A DNA stretch of 64,000 bases. Origin: Acetobacteroides hydrogenigenes. Lineage in GTDB: Bacteria; Bacteroidota; Bacteroidia; Bacteroidales; ZOR0009. Every line of letters begins with the position of its first letter. Position 1 is the stretch's first letter. The notes beneath the pieces were generated by a model. The model made no database searches. It was not told the DNA's origin and was given only the letters and a program-made list of their open reading frames with translations. Where the stretch lies: NCBI RefSeq assembly GCF_004340205.1, contig NZ_SLWB01000011.1, forward strand, positions 1-64,000, read 5' to 3'. Shown here piece by piece: positions 14,870 through 21,736 of this stretch. Made by a program: the position numbers and the translations under genes.

Positions 14870-15952
14870 TCACCCTCTTAAAATATCAATCAACCCCTTG
14901 TTTACGTACAACGTCTCTCGCCCAACCTTTACCGACTCCAAAACGCCGATTCCCTCAAGTTCCTTTAGGTATCTCGATGCAGTTTTTCGTTCAACCTGTA
15001 GGCGGTTAACCACAAAATCAATCTTAGAGTAGGGTTGCTCAAAAAGCAGCTCAACCAGTTCCTTCTTGTAAATCTTGGGAGCATGCTCTTGCACCCTTAT
15101 CACCGTCTGCTCGAGTAGCTGCCTAATCAGGCTAATTTTCTCTATGGTTTGCAGCGAGGTTACCTCAACCGCTTTAAGCATAAACAAAATCCAATCCTCC
15201 CATACCCCAGTCCTGTTGGTCTGATTCAGCAATCGGTAGTAGTCCGATTTATGCTCAATAATATAGGAGCTTAAGTACAGTATCGGAATGTCAATTAGCT
15301 CATTCAGTATCAAGTACAGGATATTCAGTATTCTGCCAGTCCTTCCGTTTCCATCGTAAAAAGGGTGAATGCTTTCAAATTGGTAGTGTAGAATGGCAAG
15401 GCTTATCAAAGGCGACAAATCCTGCTCTTGCTCATTAAAGTGGTTAATGAAATTGGTAAGAAGATCAAAAATCTCCCGCTTATCTTGTGGTGGCGTATAA
15501 ACCACCTCCCCCGTCTTGTCATTTTTCAGAACTGTTCCAGGTGTGCTTCTTACACCTGCCGTATTATCCACCAGTTCCTGTTGTATACTTACAATGTCAT
15601 TTACGCGTAGGAAACCCTGTTTCTTAACTATTTCAAATCCTCTAAAAATCGCTTTTCTATAGTTCACAACCTCTTTTGTCTCTGGCGAAACATTCGATTT
15701 ATTCACAGTAAGCGCCTTATAAAGATCATCCTGCGTAGTAATAATATTTTCAATTTCAGAACTCCCCTTAGCCTCCTGCAGTACAATTGCATTAATAAGC
15801 ATCGCCTGGTTAGGAATCGTCTTAGCAATACCCTTAAGCTCTGCCAAAGCTGCCGTTGCCCTATTTACCTGTCGTAAAATTGGTATGGTTTCAACCTTCT
15901 CTCTCTTTGGAGGAAGGTTATCTAGTACATAGTTTGGTTCTATTTGTCCCAT
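14870..15952 (-). CDS. Fic-domain protein (class II, AMPylator type)
   Basis: 360 residues. The Fic motif HPFYDGNGRTGR (196-207) has the catalytic His and complete loop. An inhibitory-helix motif, SSEIEN (64-69), fits (S/T)xxxE(G/N) in the N-terminal part, so this is class II with built-in autoinhibition. A C-terminal winged helix (KTASRYLKELEGIGVLESV) resembles those of the SoFic type. Fic enzymes transfer AMP from ATP to target hydroxyls. No antitoxin gene is adjacent, consistent with class II. It is flanked by 31-bp direct repeats and preceded by a GTACATATA palindrome, suggesting an inserted, self-regulated cassette. Confidence 0.9.
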   Translation of the reverse strand: MGQIEPNYVLDNLPPKREKVETIPILRQVNRATAALAELKGIAKTIPNQAMLINAIVLQEAKGSSEIENIITTQDDLYKALTVNKSNVSPETKEVVNYRKAIFRGFEIVKKQGFLRVNDIVSIQQELVDNTAGVRSTPGTVLKNDKTGEVVYTPPQDKREIFDLLTNFINHFNEQEQDLSPLISLAILHYQFESIHPFYDGNGRTGRILNILYLILNELIDIPILYLSSYIIEHKSDYYRLLNQTNRTGVWEDWILFMLKAVEVTSLQTIEKISLIRQLLEQTVIRVQEHAPKIYKKELVELLFEQPYSKIDFVVNRLQVERKTASRYLKELEGIGVLESVKVGRETLYVNKGLIDILRG

Positions 15953-15960
15953 TTTTTTAT

Positions 15961-15995
15961 TATATGTACCAAAAATACACTATTTTGTACATATA
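15961..15995. promoter_or_regulatory. Operator-like inverted repeat upstream of fic
   Basis: TATATGTAC (15961-15969) and GTACATATA (15987-15995) form a perfect inverted repeat with a 17-base spacer, 8 bases upstream of the fic start. Next to it, the fic start region (TTGTCCCATTTTTT..ATTA) is repeated at about 16004-16033. The C-terminal winged helix of Fic could bind here; this is inference. Confidence 0.65.
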
Positions 15996-16106
15996 ACTAT
16001 CACTTGTCCCATTTTTTCATTAATACGTACAAGTAGATGCAAAAAATCACCAGTTGCACCAACTCCACTATTACCTACCCACCACTCCCTACTCCCGAAG
16101 GACACT

Positions 16107-16137
16107 CCCCGGGTCTGTTTGGGGCCGTTGGCTACAG
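16107..16137. repeat. Right 31-bp direct repeat flanking fic
   Basis: Matches 14760-14790 at 28 of 31 positions. The sequence after it, ACAGCCTGTCATG..TTT.CATTC.GCACCCTT, recurs in diverged form at about 20391-20430, so this belongs to a dispersed repeat family. Confidence 0.75.
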
Positions 16138-16295
16138 CCTGTCATGCTTTTTGCATTCGGCACCCTTCACTTCAGGCAGCTCCAATGCCCTTCGTTCCTT
16201 CGGGCATCCCAGCTACCCTCCGCTGCGGTTGCCGAGCAAAAAGGCGCAGCTTTCCCCCGGCCCCTGCTGCTCACGCCAGGCTTACGCCAATGTAA

Positions 16296-16394
16296 GCTAT
16301 TTTAACATAACGTGATATTATAGTACAACCCCCAAGGGGCTCCGCTCCGCTCCGGGCTACGCCTTTGTCCTATAATCACATTATGCAAAATAGC
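16296..16394. repeat. Imperfect inverted repeat (arms 16296-16323 and 16370-16394)
   Basis: The left arm starts GCTATTTTAACATAA and ends TATTATAG; the right arm is its near complement, CTATAATCACATTATG ending AAAATAGC. They differ by a 3-base length difference and two substitutions. The enclosed segment is GC-rich with short CTCCG repeats. It looks like a MITE-like remnant or a structured RNA; neither is proven. Confidence 0.6.
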
Positions 16395-16469
16395 CCCCAA
16401 ACAGCCCCTCGCCCGCCCACCACCCCGAAATACAGATGCCACAGCATTCCCCGCCACCCTTTCAGCGGT

Positions 16470-16818
16470 GCGGTTTTGGAGGGGGGTAATTAGGGCAGTG
16501 CATCCTTCATGTGCCTGCGGCAGCGCCCAACGCTCGCGCTTCCGCTCCTCCCTGGCTCCAGCCCATGCCCGTTCCGCGCAAGCCTCTCGCAGCGGTCGGT
16601 GCTGCAGCGCTCCCTTTTAGCCGCCACCTCGGCACCCCACGGCAAAGGTGGCTCGTGCCTCGCCGCTGCTCGTTGCTCCACCGGGCTGTCGCTGCTCCGC
16701 TCGTGCCTCCCTCCGCAGATGCCACCCAGTTCCGCGCCTCCCATCAGCTCATCCCTCACCACCCTTGCCCAAATCCCCCAGCACCTTTGAAACCATCGGC
16801 TAGCCCCTCCAAAACCGC
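16470..16818. repeat. Perfect 15-bp inverted repeat bounding a GC-rich segment
   Basis: GCGGTTTTGGAGGGG at 16470-16484 and its exact complement CCCCTCCAAAACCGC at 16804-16818 enclose about 320 bp of the most GC-rich DNA in the window. The ends resemble terminal inverted repeats, but no transposase or clear target duplication is visible. Confidence 0.6.
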
Positions 16819-16981
16819 CCTTTGTTCACCCCGTAAGAAGAGTTCCTTTTAAGTAATTTGCATTCCATATAGGGTAGTTCCTCCAAATCCTTTATTTTTT
16901 CATCCTTTCATTTTTCATCTTATCATATCTCTTCCGTCTAACTCCCGCTTAACTTCAGCATAACTTCCGATTACCTTCTAA

Positions 16982-17030
16982 AGTCTAATATCTAAAGTCT
17001 AATATCTAACGTCTAACATCTAAAGTCTTT
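16982..17030. repeat. Heptamer tandem repeat (NRTCTAA), seven units
   Basis: AGTCTAA, TATCTAA, AGTCTAA, TATCTAA, CGTCTAA, CATCTAA, AGTCTTT in direct succession. Same family as 13020-13061 and 36322-36391. Confidence 0.85.
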
Positions 17031-17047
17031 GATTCCCGCACTCCCCA

Positions 17048-17208
17048 ACCGATAGAAAAGGTAAGCCGTTCCGCGCCTATGCGTCAAGGTCAAGCCCTGC
17101 GGGTTTTTCGCAAAATCTCCACCCTCGCCTTCGTGCCTCCGGCTCGGGTAGTATTTTCCGAAAAAACCTTGACCCGGCGCTCCGCTCACTTGGCTGGTCG
17201 CTATCGGT
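17048..17208. repeat. Long imperfect inverted repeat (possible structured RNA)
   Basis: Nested complementary pairs: ACCGATAG (17048-17055) with CTATCGGT (17201-17208); GTCAAGGT (17083-17090) with ACCTTGAC (17166-17173); GGTTTTTCG near 17102 with CGAAAAAACC near 17159. The nesting over 160 bp suggests one large cruciform or hairpin with bulges. A smaller hairpin, AAAGAGGA/TCCTCTTT, follows at about 17284-17315. Confidence 0.55.
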
Positions 17209-17362
17209 TGATGAGGGCTACCTCTGTTCAGACTATCAACCTTACCGCTGTTATCAGCCATGTTGAGGATTATCCCAATAAAAAAGAGGACTCCCAATCG
17301 TGGAAATCCTCTTTCTAAAAGGTTTTACGGATTGCCGCTTTTGCGGCTAAATCCTTGATACA

Positions 17363-17569
17363 CTATTCGCCATCAACCGACACCTGGGCAACCGCCGACA
17401 TAACGCCACCCGCTAGGGTAATGTAGCCCGCAATGGTTACAACAGCTGCTGGTAGCGCAATCGGGCTGGCTATAATCGCACCGCCCACGGCGGCTAGGCA
17501 AAGCCCAATGGTGCGAACCCGTTTAAAGAACTTGGGGGTAGGAGCCGCTGCACGTTTGGCCAGGCTCAT
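17363..17569 (-). CDS. Small two-helix membrane protein (holin-like), function unknown
   Basis: 68 residues from the ATG at 17569, one base after the stop of the upstream gene; an open extension inside that gene is less likely. A basic N-terminus (PKFFKRVRTIG) is followed by two Ala/Gly/Val-rich hydrophobic segments (GLCLAAVGGAIIASPIALPA and AVVTIAGYITLAGGVMSAVA). The size and two-helix design resemble phage holins, but no lysin is nearby. It is the last gene of an unrecognised three-gene operon. Confidence 0.6.
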   Translation of the reverse strand: MSLAKRAAAPTPKFFKRVRTIGLCLAAVGGAIIASPIALPAAVVTIAGYITLAGGVMSAVAQVSVDGE

Positions 17570-17570
17570 C

Positions 17571-17828
17571 TCATTTCCCTTCATGCTCGTTCGTTTTAAA
17601 GATGATTGTTTCGAGGTGGTGAATCCGGCGCTCCAGAAACTCAATCCGCTGGTTCATTAGCTCGTTGATCCCCTTAAACTCCGCCTTAATCAGCGCCATG
17701 GTCGACTTTACCTCCGTCACATCCTTTTCTACCCGCTTAAAGTCAGCAAGCAGCTGCCGCAGGAAGTAGGCTACAACGGCCAGCAGCACCGAGATCAGGG
17801 CGTAGAAGTAGGGTGCCGAACTCTCCAT
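17571..17828 (-). CDS. Small membrane-anchored coiled-coil protein, function unknown
   Basis: 85 residues. One N-terminal hydrophobic helix (YFYALISVLLAVVAYFL, residues 7-23) is followed by a charged heptad-rich region (DFKRVEKDVTEVKSTMALIK and on to residue 75) that should form a coiled coil. CAGGAG precedes the ATG closely. The design (anchor plus coiled coil) recalls small phage or injection-apparatus accessory proteins; no specific family is recognised. Middle gene of the operon. Confidence 0.6.
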   Translation of the reverse strand: MESSAPYFYALISVLLAVVAYFLRQLLADFKRVEKDVTEVKSTMALIKAEFKGINELMNQRIEFLERRIHHLETIIFKTNEHEGK

Positions 17829-17839
17829 CTCCTGAAGGA

Positions 17840-18616
17840 TTAAGGTTGAGGCTGCGCTAGGCCGGATACCTTAACCAGCGATACCGAGTTATACTGCCCG
17901 TTCTTTAGCGAGTAGAGCTCACCGTTAACCTGCTGGTAGAACTCAATACCCAGCACCAGGAAAAGCGGCTTGGTCTCCGCCTTGGCAAAGGTGCTGCTCA
18001 ATGATACCGCATCCTTGGTGGGCTCTGCAGCTGCCAAGCTAACCTGGTAGGGCTGCGCCTCGCTTACCTCAAAGGTGCCCGCCTCAAAGTCTACCTTGGC
18101 CACACCCGATACCAGCTTCACGTGGGTTGCACCTTCCGGTGCCCCAAAGTCTGCATTCGGTGTGATCACCCCAAAGCTTACGGTTGCCTTACCCTCGGCG
18201 CGGTCAATCGTTGAGGCCATCTTTCTGAAGTAGCTCGTACCCAGCTTGGCGTTGCTGTTGAACTCAAATCCCTCCAGTAGCTCCAGCTCGCCATCCAGCA
18301 CGTTGCGCTGGCCTCGCGTGCTCGTGGCGTCGGCCTTTACCACCCTCATCATCTCACCCGTTAGACGGCTAGTCATACGGCTGTCAGAGCCGTTTCTGAT
18401 GAAGTTGCGCAGCGCATCCCTCAGCAGCTTGCCAGCTTTGCCGGCACGGCCAAACTCGGCCCCGTTCTCACGCGTACGCTCAAACGCTGGGTCGTTCTTG
18501 ATGCGCTCCGCATCCACGCCGCCCTTCATGCGGGCAAGATGACCATCCTTGCTCTTGTAGAAGGAAAAATCCCCGATTTTACCCTTCAGCTTAATCAGTC
18601 CTTCTTGTTTTGCCAT
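17840..18616 (-). CDS. Conserved Bacteroidota protein of unknown function (MAKQEGLIKLKG-type)
   Basis: 258 residues. The first 120 are highly basic and look conserved: MAKQEGLIKLKGKIGDFSFY, GGVDAERIKNDPAFERTREN, then EFGRAGKAGKLLRDALR and DATSTRGQRN. The second half is beta-rich with a terminal AQPQP. I recall similar proteins from many Bacteroidota genomes, always hypothetical. The shape (basic helical head, beta-rich tail) would suit a particle or tail component, but this is a guess. First gene of the operon with two small membrane proteins; divergent from a small putative DNA-binding protein. Confidence 0.65.
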   Translation of the reverse strand: MAKQEGLIKLKGKIGDFSFYKSKDGHLARMKGGVDAERIKNDPAFERTRENGAEFGRAGKAGKLLRDALRNFIRNGSDSRMTSRLTGEMMRVVKADATSTRGQRNVLDGELELLEGFEFNSNAKLGTSYFRKMASTIDRAEGKATVSFGVITPNADFGAPEGATHVKLVSGVAKVDFEAGTFEVSEAQPYQVSLAAAEPTKDAVSLSSTFAKAETKPLFLVLGIEFYQQVNGELYSLKNGQYNSVSLVKVSGLAQPQP

Positions 18617-18747
18617 AACCTAAAAAATTTTGGTGAACAGGGGCAAGCTACAACGCATAGGCAAGAATTGAAATTAACCACTTCCGATACTGGTCATTAT
18701 GGCCGCATTATTACCCATCCTTCCGAATCGGGTAGCCCGTTTTTTTG

Positions 18748-18755
18748 TACCTTTG
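18748..18755 (+). promoter_or_regulatory. Bacteroidota -7 element (TACCTTTG)
   Basis: TACCTTTG fits TAnnTTTG in the spacer between the divergent genes starting at 18616 and 18824; it would drive the rightward gene with a leader of about 60 bases. Confidence 0.5.
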
Positions 18756-18823
18756 GTATAGGCAAGTCCACGGATAAGCCAGAGATGCACCATACATCAA
18801 ACTGACATAAAGCATAGGCCAAA

Positions 18824-19018
18824 ATGAAGCAGGCACGCGTAGTCATTTACCCCAAGGACATCCAGCTCATAACGGGCAAGAGCGAGCGTTACGGACGGAT
18901 GCTGCTCAGCAAGATCCGCAGAGCAAACCAGAAAGACGAGCACCAGTTCATCACCATTCACGAGTTCGCCTCCTTTACCGGCATTCCCGAGGACACAATC
19001 GAACCCTATCTCAAATAG
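18824..19018 (+). CDS. Small putative DNA-binding protein
   Basis: 64 residues: MKQARVVIYPKDIQLITGKS, then ERYGRMLLSKIRR, then HQFITIHEFASFTGIPEDTI. Similar short proteins occur in Bacteroidota beside mobile elements. The pattern (two helix pairs with 'KDIQLITGKSERYGRMLL' and 'HEFASFTGIPEDTI') is compatible with an excisionase/winged-helix fold. Divergent from the three-gene operon, so it may regulate it. Confidence 0.6.
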   Translation: MKQARVVIYPKDIQLITGKSERYGRMLLSKIRRANQKDEHQFITIHEFASFTGIPEDTIEPYLK

Positions 19019-19585
19019 GTTAATTTTAACGGTAACCTAAGAGGTAGCACCACTAAAAACGCCCAAAATTCAAGCCTCAAAATCGGTGCGTAACCCAAAA
19101 CAAACCCCAACTGAGCGCTAACCATCAACCTTTTACAAATAACGTTCGAATCCCTCCCTCTCCGCAGACCACAACATCAAAGCACAACAAAGTTCTGTAA
19201 ATCGAATGGTTTACAGAATTTTATGTTTTTACCCCATTCTAAAAATCCACCCCAATTCCCAAATTAAAAGTTACCGATTCGGTGAACTCTCTCTTTTTAC
19301 ACCCTAAACAGTTCACCGATCTGACCCTATGCTATTGTAGCATTGCTGCTTATATCGCAAAATTTGGGCTGTTTTAGTTCGATTTATGGTCATTCGCCAC
19401 TATTTTTAGCTTGTAAAACAAAAAATGTAAGGATCATGACACAAAAACAACCAATTGTCGTGCTCTTCTATATATACGTAAAGCCAAGAGCACAAAAAGT
19501 AAAACAATTTTTACTATTACTACTCCACCATTTCCTACCCCAAAAATTTTTCATCCTTCACCCCTTCATTTTTCATTTAACAGCC
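19019..19585. other. Gene-free region with two perfect inverted repeats
   Basis: No gene seen. TTCTGTAAA (19193-19201) pairs with TTTACAGAA (19210-19218), and TCGGTGAACT (19279-19288) pairs with AGTTCACCGA (19310-19319). These could be operators, terminators or recombination sites. The final 45 bases resemble the leader of the ATPase gene at 595. Confidence 0.55.
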
Positions 19586-19790
19586 ATGAATCTAACCGAA
19601 ACCTACCAATTCATGAAATCTCGTGGCAAGTCCACCTCAAACCCAGTTTTAAAATCTACCAAGAGAGCTACAAACTAAATCTAAAGCAGTTTGCCTACTT
19701 TACCAACAACCACTAGGCATGCCTCGAATTCGTCATCTCGTTCCGCAAGGGGGTAATACAGTATTGTACTGTCGAATGTGGAAAACCAGC
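19586..19790 (+). pseudogene. Frameshifted 5' fragment of a DnaC-like ATPase (copy of 595-1197)
   Basis: Starts MNLTETYQFMKSRGKSTSNP and is collinear at nucleotide level with the gene at 595 from its leader through the Walker A region (ending AATGTGGAAAACCAGC). Small deletions after residue 15 shift the frame, and an in-frame TAG interrupts the later part. Homology stops at 19790, where an IS3-type relic begins, so an insertion probably truncated the copy. Confidence 0.85.
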
Positions 19791-19796
19791 AAAACT

Positions 19797-20290
19797 TAGT
19801 ACGGGAAAGAACTCCAAGAAGCAACTTGGCTATATTTACGACGTAAACCGTACGACCATTAATGAGTGGATTAGGCGGTACTACCGGAAAGATCTAAAAA
19901 ATACCTGAATAATCGTGGAAGCCCTATACGAAACGCCCCAGACTAAGACCCTTCAAACAACTCAAGGAACTGCTGATCAAGAAGGACATCGACAGGCTGG
20001 CGCTAGATTCCAACCTAGAGGTCGTAGAACCCGTAAAGGAGGATCGGATGGAGCAGCCCAGGGCGGGAATCCAAAAGCTTTATAGGACACTATACGCTTC
20101 CTTTGATGCCGTAGGGCTAAAAGTGGGGGCACGACAAACTGTTCTCCATCCTCAAGGCGCATGGCTGCTGGAACGCGTAAAACAGCGTAGTGCAGAATCA
20201 CCAACTCGTACCACCTCTTTCACAAGTACAAGAACCGAGTCTAAGGAAGAGTGATTACTGACCCTAACGAGGTTTAGGTGCCCGTATAAC
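19797..20290 (+). pseudogene. Decayed IS3-type transposase (OrfA/OrfB fragments)
   Basis: The first fragment, KQLGYIYDVNRTTINEWIRR, is an OrfA-like helix-turn-helix. Further fragments in shifting frames are QPRAGIQKLYRTL, GLKVG, DKLFSILKAHGCW, TNSYHLFHKYKNRV and ITDPNEV, in the order of the N-terminal half of an IS3-family OrfB. Stops and frameshifts separate them, and the DDE catalytic core is not recognisable. It abuts the truncated ATPase copy. Confidence 0.75.
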
Positions 20291-20513
20291 CCATCTGCGC
20301 CGGTCAACCCTATTGGGGAAACAATCGGCACACTATTCGCTACCGTCTGTTCCCTAAGAAGGATTTTCCATGGCTATTTCAGATAGTTAACTACAGCCTG
20401 TCATGTCTCTTTCATTCAGCACCCTTTCAGCATATTGCAGAAGGTTCATCAGGGAGGAATACTCAATACCATTCTTTGCTGCAAAAAGCATTTCCATTCG
20501 TACATGAAATAAA

Positions 20514-20550
20514 GAAGCGGACATCTAGAAGTTTCCTAGATGTCCGCTTC
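20514..20550 (-). terminator. Intrinsic terminator after the GIN-domain gene
   Basis: A perfect 15-bp stem, GAAGCGGACATCTAG with its complement, around a 7-base loop. On the minus strand it is followed by TTTATTTC. It lies 26 bases past the stop of the GIN-domain gene. Confidence 0.85.
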
Positions 20551-20575
20551 GTCTTATTCTTTAAAACATAACCTT

Positions 20576-21295
20576 CTAGTTGGCGTCAATAAGCTGAGAG
20601 CCTCCAGTTAGCGAATGCACAATATTGGGATGGCCTGCATACTTCACGATGCTTGCCTCCGATGCTGTAACTACCAGCTTGTTTACGGCAGTTACCTGAG
20701 CCTCGCTGCCTCCCTTTAGGTTTAAGTCGCTGTGGCTGGTGAGCAGCCTAAAGCCGTAGAGTTTGCTGTTACCAGAGAGCTCTTCTACATATAGGATGCC
20801 TGCTTCGCCGTAAGGTTTTACATCGGAGCCAGCGCTAGCTATTACGCTCAGTTCGTCGGTAGCGATGTTGGTTTCCACGTAGCTGCCCCCATCAGCATCG
20901 ATTTTGAACTTCGATGGATTAAAGATACCTGTTGTGTATACCTCGGAGCCTCCCCAGGCCGTGATGGAGCGAAGCAGCGGCATCGTTATTAGTACCCGTT
21001 TGTGCTTAACATATTGAGGCATTATTGCATTATCGAGGAAGATGCATAGTTCGCCAACTCCGTTTATATCGGTATGTATGTTATCCTGGTAGCCATCTGG
21101 GGCTTCTACAACAACCTCTATATGGCTGCCTCTTACAACTTCTACCTGGAAGCCATCTTCTACCTTCAACTTGTCAAAGTAGCCAATTCCTATACGATTT
21201 ACTGCGGTTACATCACCGGGACCAAACTCCTCCTTAATGCATGACGTAAATGTTAGAACGAGCGCAAAGAGTATAAGCTTAAATGTAATCTTCAT
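20576..21295 (-). CDS. Head GIN domain (DUF2807) lipoprotein
   Basis: 239 residues. The signal peptide ends in a lipobox (LTFTSC, Cys at residue 19). The mature part consists of repeated short beta-strands (FDKLKVEDGFQVEV, GGSYVETN, AGSDVKPYGEA, GGSEAQVTAV), the right-handed beta-helix of the 'head GIN domain' family common in Bacteroidota. Probably a surface or periplasmic lipoprotein with unknown ligand, possibly adhesion related. It has its own promoter and terminator, so is a single-gene unit. Confidence 0.85.
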   Translation of the reverse strand: MKITFKLILFALVLTFTSCIKEEFGPGDVTAVNRIGIGYFDKLKVEDGFQVEVVRGSHIEVVVEAPDGYQDNIHTDINGVGELCIFLDNAIMPQYVKHKRVLITMPLLRSITAWGGSEVYTTGIFNPSKFKIDADGGSYVETNIATDELSVIASAGSDVKPYGEAGILYVEELSGNSKLYGFRLLTSHSDLNLKGGSEAQVTAVNKLVVTASEASIVKYAGHPNIVHSLTGGSQLIDAN

Positions 21296-21316
21296 GTGTT
21301 AATGGTATTTGAGCTG

Positions 21317-21324
21317 CAAAAGTA
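21317..21324 (-). promoter_or_regulatory. Bacteroidota -7 element (TACTTTTG on minus strand)
   Basis: TACTTTTG on the minus strand, 22 bases before the GIN-domain lipoprotein start. Confidence 0.6.
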
Positions 21325-21508
21325 GAACTATAGGCCAAATATCAACCATGTAAAGTTGGGAAAAGTGCTAGTTGGCCGTTCGTATACCTTACGACGGTTT
21401 GCTTTGCGAAAAGTTACAGCAGCGCATGCATTGTGGGGGGAGAAGCCGGTAGCCTCATATTAAGGGTTGGAGGGGTGGCTTATCCGTTCAGGAAATAGGC
21501 GGTAGGGG

Positions 21509-21690
21509 TGACATGAGGTCATTCAAGCCCTACAAATGCATTTTTAGTGCTTGCATGAGGCCATTCAAGCCTTCCAAATACTTTTTTTATGCTTGCATGA
21601 GGTTATTCAAGGCCTGCAACTACGTTTTTGGTGCTTGCATGAGGTCATTCAAGCACCAAAAATTCGTTTTTAGCCCTTGCATTACCTCAT
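21509..21690. repeat. 42-bp minisatellite (4.3 copies) with palindromic core
   Basis: Units are spaced exactly 42 bp (ATG of the core at 21513, 21555, 21597, 21639; last partial at 21681). Each carries GCTTGCATGAGGTCATTC plus AAGC, a 22-bp imperfect palindrome. Because 42 is a multiple of three, a plus-strand frame (21513-21761) encodes a 14-residue repeat close to MRSFKPYKCIFSAC. That frame overlaps the 3' end of the superoxide dismutase gene and lacks other coding support. A single diverged copy may lie at 40325-40385. Confidence 0.8.
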
Positions 21691-21736
21691 GCAAGGCTAT
21701 TTCGCATTTTGCTCTTCATAATGGAGGAGGATTCCG

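Larger units (their letters stand above)
16037..17340. other. Gene-free, GC-rich block with several inverted repeats
   Basis: About 1.3 kb without a credible gene, although chance open frames occur because the GC-rich part lacks stops. Base composition between 16100 and 16830 is much richer in G and C than the flanks. It contains a 31-bp direct repeat, two inverted repeats (16296-16394 and 16470-16818), a heptamer array and a long imperfect hairpin (17048-17208). No RNA family is recognised. Likely a decayed or structural piece of the accessory island. Confidence 0.55.

Noticed and set aside
14870-15952. Fic-antitoxin (class I) pair
   Set aside because: The inhibitory SSEIEN motif is in the Fic protein itself and no small antitoxin gene is adjacent.
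16037-16852. Several overlapping open frames on both strands in the GC-rich block
   Set aside because: Open only because the GC-rich DNA lacks stop codons; Pro/Ser/Ala/Arg-rich, with six-frame openness and inverted repeats inside.
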